From NCBI GenBank assembly GCA_018292915.2, contig JACVVK020000291.1, forward strand, positions 343,501-407,500: a stretch of DNA of 64,000 bases, in the 5' to 3' direction. The notes below the pieces were generated by a model. It did not search any database, was not told the origin of the DNA, and saw only the letters and a list, made by a program, of their open reading frames with translations. This DNA comes from Batillaria attramentaria (lineage: Eukaryota > Mollusca > Gastropoda > Batillariidae). The first letter of the stretch is position 1. Each line of letters starts with the position of its first letter. A program made the translations under genes and the position numbers. This document shows, one piece after another, positions 11,701-22,160 of the stretch.

Positions 11701-11896
11701 GTCAACATTGAATAGTGTATACGATCCTCTGGGCTTCTTAGCTCCCGCCGTCATCGCCGGAAAAATTCTTCTGCGAGAAATAGCTCCAGACGGAAGAAAC
11801 TGGGATGAGATCCTACCTCTGACTCGTCAGGAAGAATGGCAGAATTGGAGACAATCCTTAGAATCACTCAAATCACTGGAGATCCCAAGAAACTGA
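8753..11896 (+). CDS. gag-pol: BEL/Pao retrotransposon gag-protease-reverse transcriptase
   Basis: Single 1047-residue frame, as is usual for BEL/Pao, where gag and pol are fused. Order: gag domain (about residues 100-300); CCHC knuckle CFKCLRPGHNAKNC (about 366) and a second Cys/His cluster CGKCKKGHLTTMH (about 386); aspartic protease with ILDDQSN (about 455); reverse transcriptase with VFDSS (about 763), the MADIEQMF block (about 803) and the catalytic YVDDG (about 880). The frame ends prematurely at 11896, just before RNase H, by what looks like a 1-base loss near 11892. RNase H and integrase continue in other frames. No 5' LTR was found. It is a decayed copy, described here only as broken parts. 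Confidence 0.88.
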   Translation: MFHYMKKLLNSGAMECVLDGLGSRPIPPADSRSETASYVAKLQQQPVNVASNLSVSAKVFVPNQTQSQSLNQNIRQQEEIYHRGDSSETLATMFLRKDLLLSRLTHFNEKPENFEVWKSSFLSVTRELKTSPQEEFDLLIKYLGPESTKYAQSLRASNAANPARGLRLLWERLEDRYGSPEMVEACLKAKVENFPSLTNKDNKKLYDLCDILDEIQSAKENPNLSPLFAVYDSSTGVNTIIHKLPHSLRQKWISQAARYKEEHQVSFPPFSFLVTFMRQMCKLSNDPAFQVQPEVSKKEQTVSQRVFSRKSDVQEEEKSDRKSDVHEGERGDRCPIHKAQHSLDMCKTFRAKEWGEKLKFLKENRLCFKCLRPGHNAKNCRQKPECGKCKKGHLTTMHNEQRNPPVEPGDHGGEDEAVISAKCTSVCSNGSRSCGKIILTRVYADNSDRSALTYAILDDQSNRSLARTELLDQLGVKSEECAYQLSSCAGTKMTSGRKAVGLRVQSLDERTTMNLPTVLECSVPQDTSEIPTPEVAQNHSHLQSIATHIPPFNPYISIGLLIGRDLPQAHHVMEQIVGPPSAPFAQRLGLGWAVIGEVCLNKVHKPSVICVNKTNVFSGGRESIFVPCQNVIEVKEMDNVGATVFERTKDDEKPGLSVEDKKFVTLMDANFTMDDGRWTAPLPFRDAKPGFNNRTEEKKRAHALHRSLSQNPTKREHFFKFMTKVLKSGAAEEAPPLENEESCWYLPLFGVYHPQKPDKIRGVFDSSATYHEVSLNSLLLSGPDLTNSLIGVLLRFRRDEHPIMADIEQMFYQFRVREDHRDFLRFFWYRDNDFDNPLVEYRMTVHVFGNSPSPAVATYGLRKAVASSDEDVMKYVEEDFYVDDGVTSLPRKEDVVSLVERAQTDLMQNGKIRLHKIASSDREILQAFPKEDLSEDLQSLDLSDGSTVLPVHKCLGHDWNLNTDSFLINLQFGDAPFTRRGLLSTLNSVYDPLGFLAPAVIAGKILLREIAPDGRNWDEILPLTRQEEWQNWRQSLESLKSLEIPRN

Positions 11897-13221
11897 AGTA
11901 TGCTCCTCGTTCGCTGTCACAGACTTCAGACGCTGAATTACACATCTTCTGTGACGCTTCAGAAAAGGCCATTGCTTCCGTGGCCTACGTGAAAGTCGAC
12001 AACGACATCGGCTTTGTCATGGGAAAAGCTAAGCTTGCCCCCATCTCTGGACACACAATTCCGCGCCTAGAACTCTGTAGTGCCGTTTTGGCGGCGGAAC
12101 TTTATGAACTCATTTCAGACCAACTACACGTGGTCCCAAAGAGTGTAACTTTTCACACTGATAGCAAAGTCGTTCTTGGTTACATCTGCAACGAGACAAG
12201 AAGGTTCCACATGTATGTCACTAATCGTGTGGAACGCATCAGGAGAGTTTCCAGTCCTGGGCAATGGAAATATGTTCCCACCAACCACAACCCAGCAGAT
12301 GCTGCAACCAGAGGCAACCTTGAACGTCTCGAAGAGAAGGTAGAGCATTGGCTTGACGGTCCACAAGATTATCTCAACAGAGACCTTACGACTGCTCAAG
12401 ATCAGCTCTTCCCCCTGGTTAGTCCAGACAATGACAAAGAAATCAGAGTCAACGTTCTAAAATCAGATGTCTCAGAAGTCATCAACCCACTGACCACACG
12501 GCTTGAAAGATTCTCTTCTTTGACCTCCATGATTCGCACACTGAGCCTTCTCCGACACATTTGCAAGAGTTGTCACTCGCCCTCAGCCTGCGGCAAAGGT
12601 TGGCATGTTTGCTCCCAGCATCGCAGTGTCGACAATTTGAACTCCACAGAAACATTTGTTCTGAAAGCTGTTCAGAAAGAAGCTTTCTCAGAAGAAATAG
12701 AGTGTCTGAGCCAAGGTCGTTCTGTCCACAGATCCAGTCCTCTGTTCTCTTTGTCCCCTTACCTGGGTGAAGATGGCCTGCTTAGGGTAGGCGGTAGGCT
12801 TTGCAAAGCTGAAGAAACTCTTGGTCTCGCATCAGTACACCCCATAATCCTGCCTAAGAAGCATCATGTATCCATGCTGCTTGTTCGCCATTTCCACGAG
12901 AAAGTGAAACACCAAGGCCGTCATTTCACAGAAGGTGCCCTTCGCACGGGCGGTTTTTGGGTCATCGGTGGGAAACGCCTTGTTTCGTCTGAGATTCAAA
13001 AATGTCCTCTATGCAGGAGACTTCGAGGAGTCCTCAGTCATCAACAAATGGCGAATCTGCCCATCGACAGAGTTGTCCCCTCGGCACCCTTTTCTCACGT
13101 CGGAGTTGATGTCTCCAGGAAGACAAGGGGTGGTCTCGCCAACTCCAAGCGCTGGGCTGTAGTTTTCACGTGTCTGGCTATCCGTGCCGTGCATATCGAA
13201 GTCATAGAAGACTCGAGATGA
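11890..13221 (+). pseudogene. pol: BEL/Pao pol fragment: RNase H and integrase N-terminal part
   Basis: Continues the same element one frame over. RNase H is recognisable from IFCDASEKA, the LELCSAVLAAELYEL helix, FHTDSKVVLGYI and NHNPADAATRG, which carry the D-E-D-D carboxylates. Next is the integrase zinc-binding HHCC region (H-H...C-P-L-C-R-R) and the first catalytic-core block around VGVDVSRK. The frame closes at 13221, where another 1-base shift occurs. Such independent shifts indicate decay rather than programmed frameshifting. Confidence 0.83.
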
Positions 13222-13370
13222 GCAGCTCATCATTCATAAACGCTCTCGCCAGATTCACATCCTTGCGGGGGCCAGTCACTGAGTTTCGGTCCGATCGAGG
13301 CTCAAACTTCATCGGCGCAGCAAACGAACTTGGTCTTAAATCGCTGTGCTATTTCGGACTATCTCTCTAA
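13215..13370 (+). pseudogene. pol: BEL/Pao integrase core fragment (second catalytic Asp)
   Basis: A short frame carrying the FRSDRGSNFIGAANEL block, the second catalytic Asp region of BEL integrases. It begins after the shift near 13215 and is lost again near 13360. Confidence 0.78.
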
Positions 13371-13834
13371 AAGCGGAGTCTCATGGAAGTTCAATCCACC
13401 TCATGCATCACACATGGGAGGTGTCTGGGAAAGGATGATAGGTGTCATCAGACGCATTCTAAACTCTATGCTACTAGACATGAGACGCAAGCCTTTGACT
13501 CATGAGATTCTGTGCACGCTGATGGCTGAAGTCTGTGCCGTGGTGAACGGTAGACCCATCGTCCCAATCTCTCATGATCCTGACTCACCATTTCTGCTCA
13601 CCCCCTCGGTGCTGCTCAACCAGAAAACCGGCAACAGTCAGATTCTCTGCTCACCCAGGGACATTAGAGACATGTACAAGTCCCAGTGGAAGCACGTGCA
13701 GGTTCTGTCAGATGTGTTCTGGAAACATTGGAAGGAGGAATACCTACAAAATCTCCAGCAGAGAAGAAAGTGGGAAACTGCGCAGAGTAACATCAAAGAA
13801 GGCGATCTCGTGCTTCTCAGAGACAAACAGCTTC
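13352..13834 (+). pseudogene. pol: BEL/Pao integrase fragment (catalytic Glu) interrupted by a transposon
   Basis: Carries the PPHASHMGGVWERMI block with the catalytic Glu, then NGRPI and the KEGDLVLLRDK C-terminal-domain start. The coding sense is cut at 13834 by the hAT-like insertion. The frame runs a little way into that insertion and stops at 13909-13911, which is not original sequence. The rest of the integrase resumes at 15668. Confidence 0.83.
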
Positions 13835-15661
13835 CAGGGATTCACATCCATTTTGGGTTCAATAGGACAAATGTCCTGGTCTCAACCAAAACAATAGGAC
13901 ATTTGTCCTGAAAAATAAAAAACAATAGGACATTCAATGTTTTCCAATCTTTTATTGATCAACGTGCTGAGGTGTCTGTTCTTGTATATAGTGAATTGAG
14001 CTAAACCGCGCCCTTGCCAAGATGCATGGGTGAAAGCTGGCAATTTTGAAAATACTGAAACTTCTTTTCCCAGGTCGGGGTCCAGGGGCCATCCAGGCCC
14101 CGGTGGGGTGCAGGGGCAGAGCCCTGCTGGGGGGACTAGGGGGGCAACACGAATTTTGCCAAATTTAAGGGCCAATTCTAGGCCTCTCGTAGCACCTGAG
14201 AGCACTTGATAGCTATTCTTATCTACCACATTTCCCTTGAAATTTCAACCCTTAGACTCAAGCTATTATAGACCTCTTGTTGCTGTACACACGTTTATCC
14301 AAATAATCATTGTGGAGAATCACACTCTAAAATCCACACAGAAGATATGTCAGTTTACTCTCAGAAACTGAGAAAAGTTCAGCATGGTTTAGGGGGGTGC
14401 CAAAGTGTAGTTTTTTCAAGCAAAGTGTATCTGTAATAGTCGGACCCACTTAACAGGATGACACTTTGTACAAATTAACAGTTTGCAAGTACACATTTTG
14501 ATTTCTAAGTACAGGTGTTTCTTTATCTGTGTAAAACTACACAGTGTGTTTACCACAAACTGCCTAACACTTACTATGGTGATGAAGTGTGAAAGCCAGG
14601 CGTGCACGTCTGCTTAATTATTAAGCAAGAGGTGTGCAGGGGAATGCTCCTCAAGATTTGTTTTTAATTACACTGAAATCTGTGGAAGTGACCAGTCTGG
14701 CCGGACTGACTTTTTGAGAGGCCAGAAAAGTTTTAGCCAACGGTGGAAATCCGACAAAAGCACGGTGGAAGATCTTAATCCCTGACTGTTAACCATGTGG
14801 TTATCTTGATTAGTCCCTCCTCCAAATGAGATCACTAGTATTGATTTTTCGTATTGATTATCGTCTTAAAATAGACCGGGAAAATCCGGTACTCGCAAGT
14901 CGGTGTACCACAGCCCGCGCACAATCATTCCAGGCAAATTGTTGGTAACTTAATCGTCGTGTCTGGTCCTAAGAAACGATTCGTAATGCATTTTTCGTTG
15001 TGCTGTTTTAGTTTTGCGTAAGAAAACACAACCGTTTAATGCTTTCTCGACGCCTGCAAAGAACGAATGGATGCGAGAGCCCCTGGGAAAATCCGGTACG
15101 CGTACGCCCAAGTTGGACGATCATCATACGTGTATTTTTGTAGCTAAAACGTCGCGTCTGCCCCTCAGAAACGATCCGTATTGTATTTTTCTTTCTGTTG
15201 GTTTAATTATTCGAGTAAAAAAAATCCAAATAAATCCTTCATCGGCGCGAAGATCGCACGGATTCGTGAGCTGCAAAACGGCGACCGCGCGCTGGTCGTT
15301 GGCGCTTTTGATTGGCTGACTGACGAGATCGGACGACAGCCATTGGCCAAACTAGTTTTCTTCTCATCCAGGTTCGATCACGCGATAACGCCGAACAGAA
15401 TATTACACTGAGATGATTATCGGCCACCGTGTTTAGTGTAGCCTTCGTTCGCTAACCAGTTCAGCGGGGCCGGTTTCGGCCAAGCGAAACTCGTCCGCGG
15501 TTTGCGCAATGCTGTGTCCGGCCTTGCGAAAAAAGAATAGGACATTGTCCGCTTCTGTCGTCAATGTAATCGGACATTTGTCCTGAATCTCCCCAAAACA
15601 ATCGGACATTTGGGAAATTAATCGGTCTATGTCCGATGTCCGATGCGGATGTGAATCCCTG
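13835..15661. mobile_element. hAT-like DNA transposon inserted in BEL integrase (perfect 15-bp TIRs, 6-bp TSD)
   Basis: Starts CAGGGATTCACATCC and ends with its exact reverse complement. The 6 bp AGCTTC is duplicated on both sides (13829-13834, 15662-15667), and removing the insert restores the BEL reading frame across the junction. CAGGG-type ends and a 5-8-bp duplication are hAT-like. Subterminal GGACAAATGTCC / GGACATTTGTCC palindromes lie inside both ends (13873-13910, 15537-15610). A diverged direct repeat starts at about 14878 and 15085. No transposase frame is recognisable, so it is non-autonomous. A 219-bp relative lies at 38148-38366. Confidence 0.87.
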
Positions 15662-15813
15662 AGCTTCACAGGAACAACTGGCCGATCGGACTTGTATCCA
15701 AAACCTTTTCTAGCCAAGACGATGGTCTGGTTCGGTCAGCTGAAATCCGGGTGATCAAAGACAAAGCTGCAGTTCATTATGTCCGGCCTGTAACTGAGCT
15801 AATGCTGTTGTAG
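15662..15813 (+). pseudogene. pol: BEL/Pao integrase C-terminal tail, downstream of the insertion
   Basis: After the AGCTTC duplication the host integrase resumes in the frame used before 13829. The tail has the usual BEL ending (an N-W-P-I-G-L-V block, V-R-S-A-E-I-R-V, then V-R-P-V-T-E-L) and a natural TAG stop at 15811-15813. It is too short to notice unless the insertion is recognised. Confidence 0.82.
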
Positions 15814-16104
15814 ACGAACGTCCAGAGTTGACTTCACATAAGTGATAGACCACGTGCATGTCTGAGTTCATACGAACAATTTAGTCAATTAGTGACTTTG
15901 TGTTTGGTTAGTGACGTTTGTTTCACGAATTTTGTTGTTGTTTTTTGAGGGGATTTCTTTTGGTGGTTTGTTTTGAGTATGGTACCCCCAGAAGTCAATT
16001 TGACTAAAGCTGTTTTATATATAGTCTGTTATATAGTTTGTTCATTCATTCGTTGGTTTAGAAGAAATTGATTGGTAATATCAGTTATGATATTAGACGG
16101 GGAG
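15814..16104 (+). other. BEL 3' non-coding region ending in a polypurine tract
   Basis: Non-coding. It ends in AGACGGGGAG (16095-16104), a purine-rich run directly before TGTG, which fits a polypurine tract priming second-strand synthesis. Confidence 0.55.
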
Positions 16105-16515
16105 TGTGCCGGAAACGCAGCAGACGCTCTTTTTCCGTGCCCTACTATTTGTGGACCCCGTATCTTTTTTTTTTAACTGACGTTCTGGTCTGGCCAAGTT
16201 GGCCACGGTAATTCGTTTTCAGTAGTTTGGATCTGACAGCTGCACACGTTGTAAGTTTTAATTTTTAGTCTATTCGAAATAATTTTATGGATATTGATTA
16301 CGCTGTCAAGAGTTACTTTGATGATTTTATTTGATCTAGAATACCAATGTTGTGTAAAATGACAAGTGTCAGTTTTGGTTGGTTCGTTTGTTTGTTTTTA
16401 TTATTGAAAGGCTGAATGTTTTCCTTATGAAGGTTTATTGTTTGTTTTCAGTTTTTCACCATATGGCTTCTTATGGCTTTTCTGTAATAAACCGCCGGTG
16501 ACACTCGCTGTACAA
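16105..16515 (+). repeat. Probable BEL 3' LTR (start clear, end uncertain)
   Basis: Begins TGTGCCGG immediately after the polypurine tract. It holds an AATAAA at 16486-16491. The 3' boundary is guessed near a CA around 16513; no 5' LTR is available for comparison. Confidence 0.5.
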
Positions 16516-18402
16516 TGTGTTGGCTAATCTGGGATTGGTGCAATACTTGAAAAAATGAGATCTGTCAGTAAAGGTCTGATCAATGTCTATCATTATGTCA
16601 AGTTTGACGCCTCTGGTATTTGTAGTTTCTGCAATGGCAATGGTAATACACAACAGCCATCTTTAATGACCTTCACCTTGAGTTTCATTGCTGCCTAATG
16701 ATATGGCTTTACAACATGGCTTTACGCACTCAAAGGAGCACTATCTGAACTAACCAATGTGACCCAACTGCGCCATGAATTGCATTAAAAACCGAAATAA
16801 TCACCAACGAAACCATTGAACCGACAGACAGTTACAAGCCGGTACACCGGCGGTCCTACTAATTACCGAAAACAACGAAACGACCGAAAACAACCGAATA
16901 CAACTCTTAGTACGGATAGAACGCGGTTCAAATATAGAAATAACAACACACAAACATGATTAACGGTGACACCGGTGTAGCAGACGGTCACCAGCACTGA
17001 CACGGCGGAAGAAAAACATACCGACAACAATGTCGCGGTTTTGCATCTATTTTAGCACAAAATTAAATTTCTACACTACCTCAGTAATCAGTGTGACGCA
17101 AGTGAGCCATGAAAGTTATAGATGCCTGAAACATCAGCGACTAGAATACGTCAAGTTGACTCGGTACTCGCCATGTGACGACGCGAACCCGGCCGGCGCA
17201 CACCGCCACGCGAGCAAACGGCGTTAGCATGCGAAGCAAAAACACCGTAATTACAGATATTTCGCATTCTTACTTCACCTGTAGCATTGTAAGTCAAATG
17301 TACACTATCCTTACTAATCAATGTATTCCAACAGCACCAAGAAACTTCTTCATTGCCGAAATATTAATGCGTGTAACTTTGAACCGACACCGGCCATGTG
17401 CGAGCGCGACCCTCCGCCATCCTGAAATCAGATAGCCGGCGAATCTGGACCAGCCAATCAAATAGCGCCTGGCGAAATGGTTCGCGGTTGTTCGGGGTTC
17501 CTCGCATTGCATGTCGAGCGAAGCCCGAGCCAAAGACAGTATTATTATCTATGGTCTATGCCACAGACGTAAAGAGATAGACGCACTGCCGCACGCTGCC
17601 ACCGCTGCTTGCGAGTGTCGCTATCGCGGCCATCTTACTAATACCAGAACTCAGAGGCTCTGTTTATAGGACGCCTCGTTCGAAATACAAAGTTCTTTAG
17701 AAAGACGTCATCAGAAATGTGACGTAAGATAAAGCGGACCGGCAATGCTATGCGCGCTACGTAAACAGCTGATAGCGTCTGGCCAATGCTATGCGCGCTA
17801 TGTAAACAGCTGGCACTTCCAGGTACTAGCAACATGGCGCGCGGCGGCGTCACTTTTCCGGCACCGCGGTGCGTCTATCTCTATACGTCTGTGGTCTATG
17901 CCCGAACTGTCCAAAATCTCTTCGCGAACAAGAAAAATGATTCGGGCGAAGAATTTTTTTTTCTTCGCTTCGCCGACTTGTTCGGTCTCAATTAAGACGC
18001 GCCTTAACGTCTCCAAAGATTCTGTTCTTTCGTCAACCAAAAAGGGAAACTATGGTGTTCAAAATGTATAGGGGTGGAAGAAGGAGTTTATTGTTAAGTC
18101 GAGCGTCCAATGGCCTACCTAAAAGGGGACGCTGGCAGATTTGTTTACAGGTCATAACCGCGTGTTGCAAAGCAGCGTGGCAGACTATCTCACAGCGTCA
18201 GCGGGCGGTGTACAAGCTCACAGAGGAAATCCGAAACAGGGGGGAGTGAACTGTGCTCAGTGGCAGTCACCTGTGCCTGCACTTTGTCTGGCGAATTTAT
18301 CGCTAATTTGGTGGTAATTAACCACTGTACAGCCTCGAGATGTGCAGGATGTAATCTGTTCCAACTTGGCCTACATTTCTGTCGAAGATGGACTAATTTC
18401 AT
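16516..18402. other. No gene seen; contains a foldback and a tandem duplication
   Basis: No supported coding frame. An imperfect inverted repeat pairs 17555-17584 with 17871-17900 (shared core ACAGACGTA..AGAGATAGACGC). A roughly 35-bp direct duplication containing ATGCTATGCGCGCTA and TGTAAACAGCTG lies at about 17740-17812. The ends of any parent element are unclear. Confidence 0.4.
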
Positions 18403-18481
18403 GTAATATTTAATAATAATAATAATAATAATAATAACATTCTTATATAGCGCAGTATCCCCAGGAAGTGAGCTCAACGCG
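18403..18481 (-). mobile_element. CR1-like LINE 3' end fragment
   Basis: The minus strand reads the typical invertebrate CR1/L2 terminus: TGTAAAGCGCGTTGAGCTCA, then GCGCTATATAAGAATG and an (ATT)n tail. Either a separate short insertion or a duplicated tail of the adjacent LINE. Confidence 0.55.
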
Positions 18482-18580
18482 CTTTACAATTTCTGACTAA
18501 ACTAATAAAATAATAATAATAAATAATAATGAATACAGTTTATATAGCGCCTGTCTGTTTTCTACGAAACACTCTTTGCG

Positions 18581-18647
<67 letters not shown>

Positions 18648-20600
18648 AGTGCCGATGAAACAGTGGTCGGTCTACAGCTCGAAAGCTTGCCTAAAGAGGT
18701 AGGTCTTCAAATGGGCCTTAAATTGAGTCAGCGTGGGAAGGTCCCTAATGGTGACAGGTAAAGCGTTCCAGACAGTGGGGGCGGCGTAAGAAAATGAACG
18801 TTCGCCAGCTGACTTCAGAGTTGTTCTTGGAACCTTTAACAGTTTTTCTGATGATGAACGGAGAGTACGGGAGGGTTGGTAGGTTGTAAGCATTTCAGAC
18901 AGGTACAGAGGGAGAGAGCCATCGAAATGGCGGTACGCCAGTGTTGCAATCTTGAACTGGATGCGGAAAGGGATTGGAAGCCAGTGCAGCTGTTTCAGAA
19001 GGGGAGTGGCATGGTCTCTTCTGCGTTTTCTAAGAATAAGGCGAGCGGCGTTGTTTTGCACGCGCTGTAGCCTTTGCATTTGCTCAGAGGAGATTCCATA
19101 CATGACAGAATTACAGTAATCTAGCCGGGAAGTAATGGTGGCATTGACAAGTGTAGCGGCAGCGGTTTCGGGTAAGTATGAACGGATGGAGGAGATCCGC
19201 CTCAACGCCAGAGAGCATGAGCGACAGACCTGGCTAATGTGGTCCTCCATAGAAAGCGTCTGGTCAAGAGTGACACCGAGGTACTTAACTGAGGGTTTGA
19301 ACGTTATACTATCATCAGCTATGGACACCGAGTTGCTGTCTACCTGCTTCAGCCTGTGCTCTGTACCTGCCAGCATGACTTCTGTCTTATCTGTGTTCAG
19401 CATCAGTTTGTTACTGTTCATCCATGACAAGATATCAACAATACAGGATTGGATGCAATCTTGAGCTGAGACAAAAGCCTCTGGTGTTGCACACTGTGAT
19501 AACTCTGTATCGTCTGCATATTTGTGGAAAGAACACTGATGCTGGTTTATAATGTCTGACAGGGGCTGTGAGTAAAGCGTAAAGAGGACAGGGCCAAGCA
19601 CTGAGCCCTGAGGGACTCCGAAGGCTAGAAGACTTGGTGTGGAACGCACATCGCGAACACATACCGACTGGTAGCGATCGCTAAGGTAGGATGCGAACCA
19701 GGTGAGCACCGTCCCGCGAAAACCGAAGGTAGTCTCAAGCCTTCGGAGAAGGATCGAGTGGTCGACTGAGCGTGTCGAATGCGGCGCTCAGGTCGAGGAG
19801 AGCCACCAGAGAGACAAGTCTCTCATCCGCATTGGACAGCAACTCACCCACGACACTAAGCACCGCAGTCTCCGTGCTGTGACCGCTCCTATAGGCGGAC
19901 TGGCGGATTTCAAGCAAACCGTTTTGGCTCAGATGTTTCTGGAGCTGGGCGAGCACAACCTTTTCCAGTATCTTTGATACGAACGGAAGGTTTGACACGG
20001 GCCGGTAATGCTTTAGGATGTTACGGTCAAGGCTAGGTTTCTTAAGAAGTGGAGTGACAACTGCCTGCTTAAACTGACTGGGTACTCTGCCTGAGGAGAG
20101 TGACATGTTGATAATATCTGTGATCAGAGGTACTAGGTCTGAGAAACATTGCTTCACTGTGTTAGTAGGAATGGGGTCTAGCATACAAGACTTTGAGGGG
20201 GATTTGGTGATCAAGTCACTGATTTCCTTCTGGGTGACAGGAACAAAGTTACTGAACATGGGGCCATCGTATACATGAAATACAGGCTGGGCGCAGGTAC
20301 GGGAGTCAAGCTCATCACGCAACAATCGGATCTTGTTCGCAAAGAAGTCACTGAAACGTTGAGGGATTTCAGTACAGGGAATGTCAGACGGCAAGGGCTT
20401 GGTTTTGGATTTTCCTAAGAGTTCATTTGTTACTTGGAAAAGCTGTTTGCTACTGGAGGCAGCGGAGTTTATCTTGGCGGCGTAGAACTGTCTCTTTGCA
20501 GCAGTCACGTGAGACCGAACGGCGTTTCTCTTGAAGACATAGATCTCTCTATGCACGGTCAAACGGGTTTTGCGCCACTGTCGCTCTGCACGCCTCCTCG
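18482..20600 (-). mobile_element. CR1/L2-type non-LTR retrotransposon, 5'-truncated and frameshifted
   Basis: Two overlapping minus-strand frames (20600-19735 and 19709-18672) together cover most of a reverse transcriptase. Upstream part: connector region, LDPIPT, YRPVSNLP, QSAYRSGHSTETA and DLSAAFD. Downstream part: GVPQGSVLGP, the catalytic YADDTEL and the usual C-terminal thumb ending PTVWNALPVTIRDLPT. A 4-base insertion (AGTC-like) at about 19763-19770 breaks the frame. The endonuclease is missing, so the 5' end is truncated; a (TG)n tract abuts there. The 3' UTR contains another (CA)n and ends GCGCTATATAAACTG plus an AT-rich trinucleotide tail. Dead copy. Confidence 0.85.
18585..18645. 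repeat. (CA)n microsatellite, about 61 bp
   Basis: Uninterrupted dinucleotide run inside the 3' UTR of the CR1-like LINE. Confidence 0.95.
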
Positions 20601-20620
20601 CTCGATAACTCATACTGTCA

Positions 20621-20621
<1 letters not shown>

Positions 20622-20662
<41 letters not shown>
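20622..20662. repeat. (CA)n microsatellite, about 41 bp
   Basis: Uninterrupted run at the truncated 5' end of the CR1-like LINE. Confidence 0.95.
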
Positions 20663-20663
<1 letters not shown>

Positions 20664-21153
20664 GGAATAGTTTTGTACAAATACAAAGGCAGTATCATCT
20701 TGAGGAAAGATGTGACTACATAATGAGTGACATGTGCGTTCCTTCAACAGGATTTTAGATGTGACCATCGGAATACAGTTAGATTTCAGATATTTTATGT
20801 TCAAGATTTAAACCTGTGTAACGGCGATCAGAAAACTTGAGACTTTTTGGCAAGGAAATGATATATCCAAATCTCTCTCTCTCTCGGCCCCATGGGCTCG
20901 CCTTCACGCGGCGGGGCTGATTTCGCTGAGCTTGCCCACCCCTTTTGCTCTTTCTCTACTCTTATTTCTGCCTCCATCAGTCCATTCACCTGTCTTTTGC
21001 TCTCTTAAAATCTCCTCCGGGGGAAGGTCAGTAAGCGGGTGTCTGCTGACCCTTGGTCCAGTGGGACATCTGAAGGTCATTTCTGAAGGCCGACTTCACT
21101 GGATTCCCCCCACCTGGTCTTCACCCTGGCGGGCTTTGTTCGCAGCGACCTGC
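20663..21153. other. No gene seen; partial relative of the foldback
   Basis: Bases about 20970-21025 (CATTCACCTGTCTTTTGCTC region) resemble the loop and inner arm of the foldback that follows, so this may be an older fused copy. No coding signal. Confidence 0.4.
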
Positions 21154-21614
21154 TGGTGCTGCTGAACACCTGTCACGTTGAAGACCTTCACAACGCACCC
21201 CTCTCTGGTGCGTTGTTTTCCCAAACCGCCTCACGGCGGGGAGGTTCCGTCACAGTGTTAGCTGGAGCGGTCTATTCTCCAACCAACTGCCTCCAAGGCA
21301 TGTTGTCTTCATTGGTAACTAAGGAATGTTCCTTCCTACCTCTCTGTCTATCCCTCACCAGTCACCAGCCCATTCGCCTGTCTCTTTCTCTTTAAAACCC
21401 CGAATTTAGCCGCGAGGGGGTTGGTGAGGGATAGACAGAGAGGTAGGAAGGAACATTCCTTAGTTGCCAATGAAGACAACATGCCTTGGAGGCAGTTGGA
21501 GAATAGACCGCTCCAACACGGAACCTCCCCGCCGTGTGGCGGTTTGGGAAAACAACGCACCAGAGAGGGGTGCGTTGTGAAGGTCTTCAACGTGACAGGT
21601 GTTCAGCAGCACCA
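21154..21614. repeat. Foldback element: 190-207-bp inverted arms, 61-bp loop
   Basis: Left arm 21154-21360 (starting TGGTGCTGCTGAACACC) is near-identical to the reverse complement of the right arm 21422-21614. Mismatches are scattered, plus a roughly 14-base length difference around the CGGAACCTCC region. The unpaired centre is 21361-21421. Frames reading CHVEDLHNAPLSGALFSQ on either strand are just the two arms. Confidence 0.9.
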
Positions 21615-22160
21615 TCTTCTTTAAACCCGGTATTTCGCAGAGCACTTCGAATTTTGAATTTGAAATTGATTCCCTTTGGATAGGGAACAAATTCATTCGA
21701 TTTTAATGAAATTTGTACGTCGTAGACACGCATAAACCCCCTGATCGTGAAGTACAACCCCCTTCTCCATCCCCCTCCCTTTTCCTTCCCCGCCTATCTC
21801 TTCTCCCTCTACTGTCTGACTGGCTATGTTCTTCAGTCATCAATATGCCCTACAACATCCCCCCTTCCCCTTACCGTGACCCGCACCCCCTTACGTTGCT
21901 CTCTCTCCATCACCAAATCAAGCCCACTAGATTTTGAACGCCCATAATCCCCCCCCCCCCCCCCCGCCCCGCCCCCCTACAGTAGCGACAGCGTCAACAT
22001 ACACATTTTCAAATGTATATCTACAAATAAAAATTCATAAGGAAAGCCGGCCACCTGCACGAAGTAAACCAGCCCAAAAGAGATTTGTCGACAGACGCCA
22101 GTTGAGAGCCTCTTGCGCGCTTGATAGTCGATACTAATTCGCCACTTGCAGCCTGCTTTA
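21615..22160. other. No gene seen
   Basis: Pyrimidine-rich sequence with a C-run at about 21950-21965. Nothing supported. Confidence 0.4.

Noticed and set aside
11836..13370. BEL frame changes as programmed frameshifting
   Set aside because: There are three separate one-base shifts within conserved domains, none at a recognisable slippery site, and BEL elements normally have a single frame. Decay is simpler.
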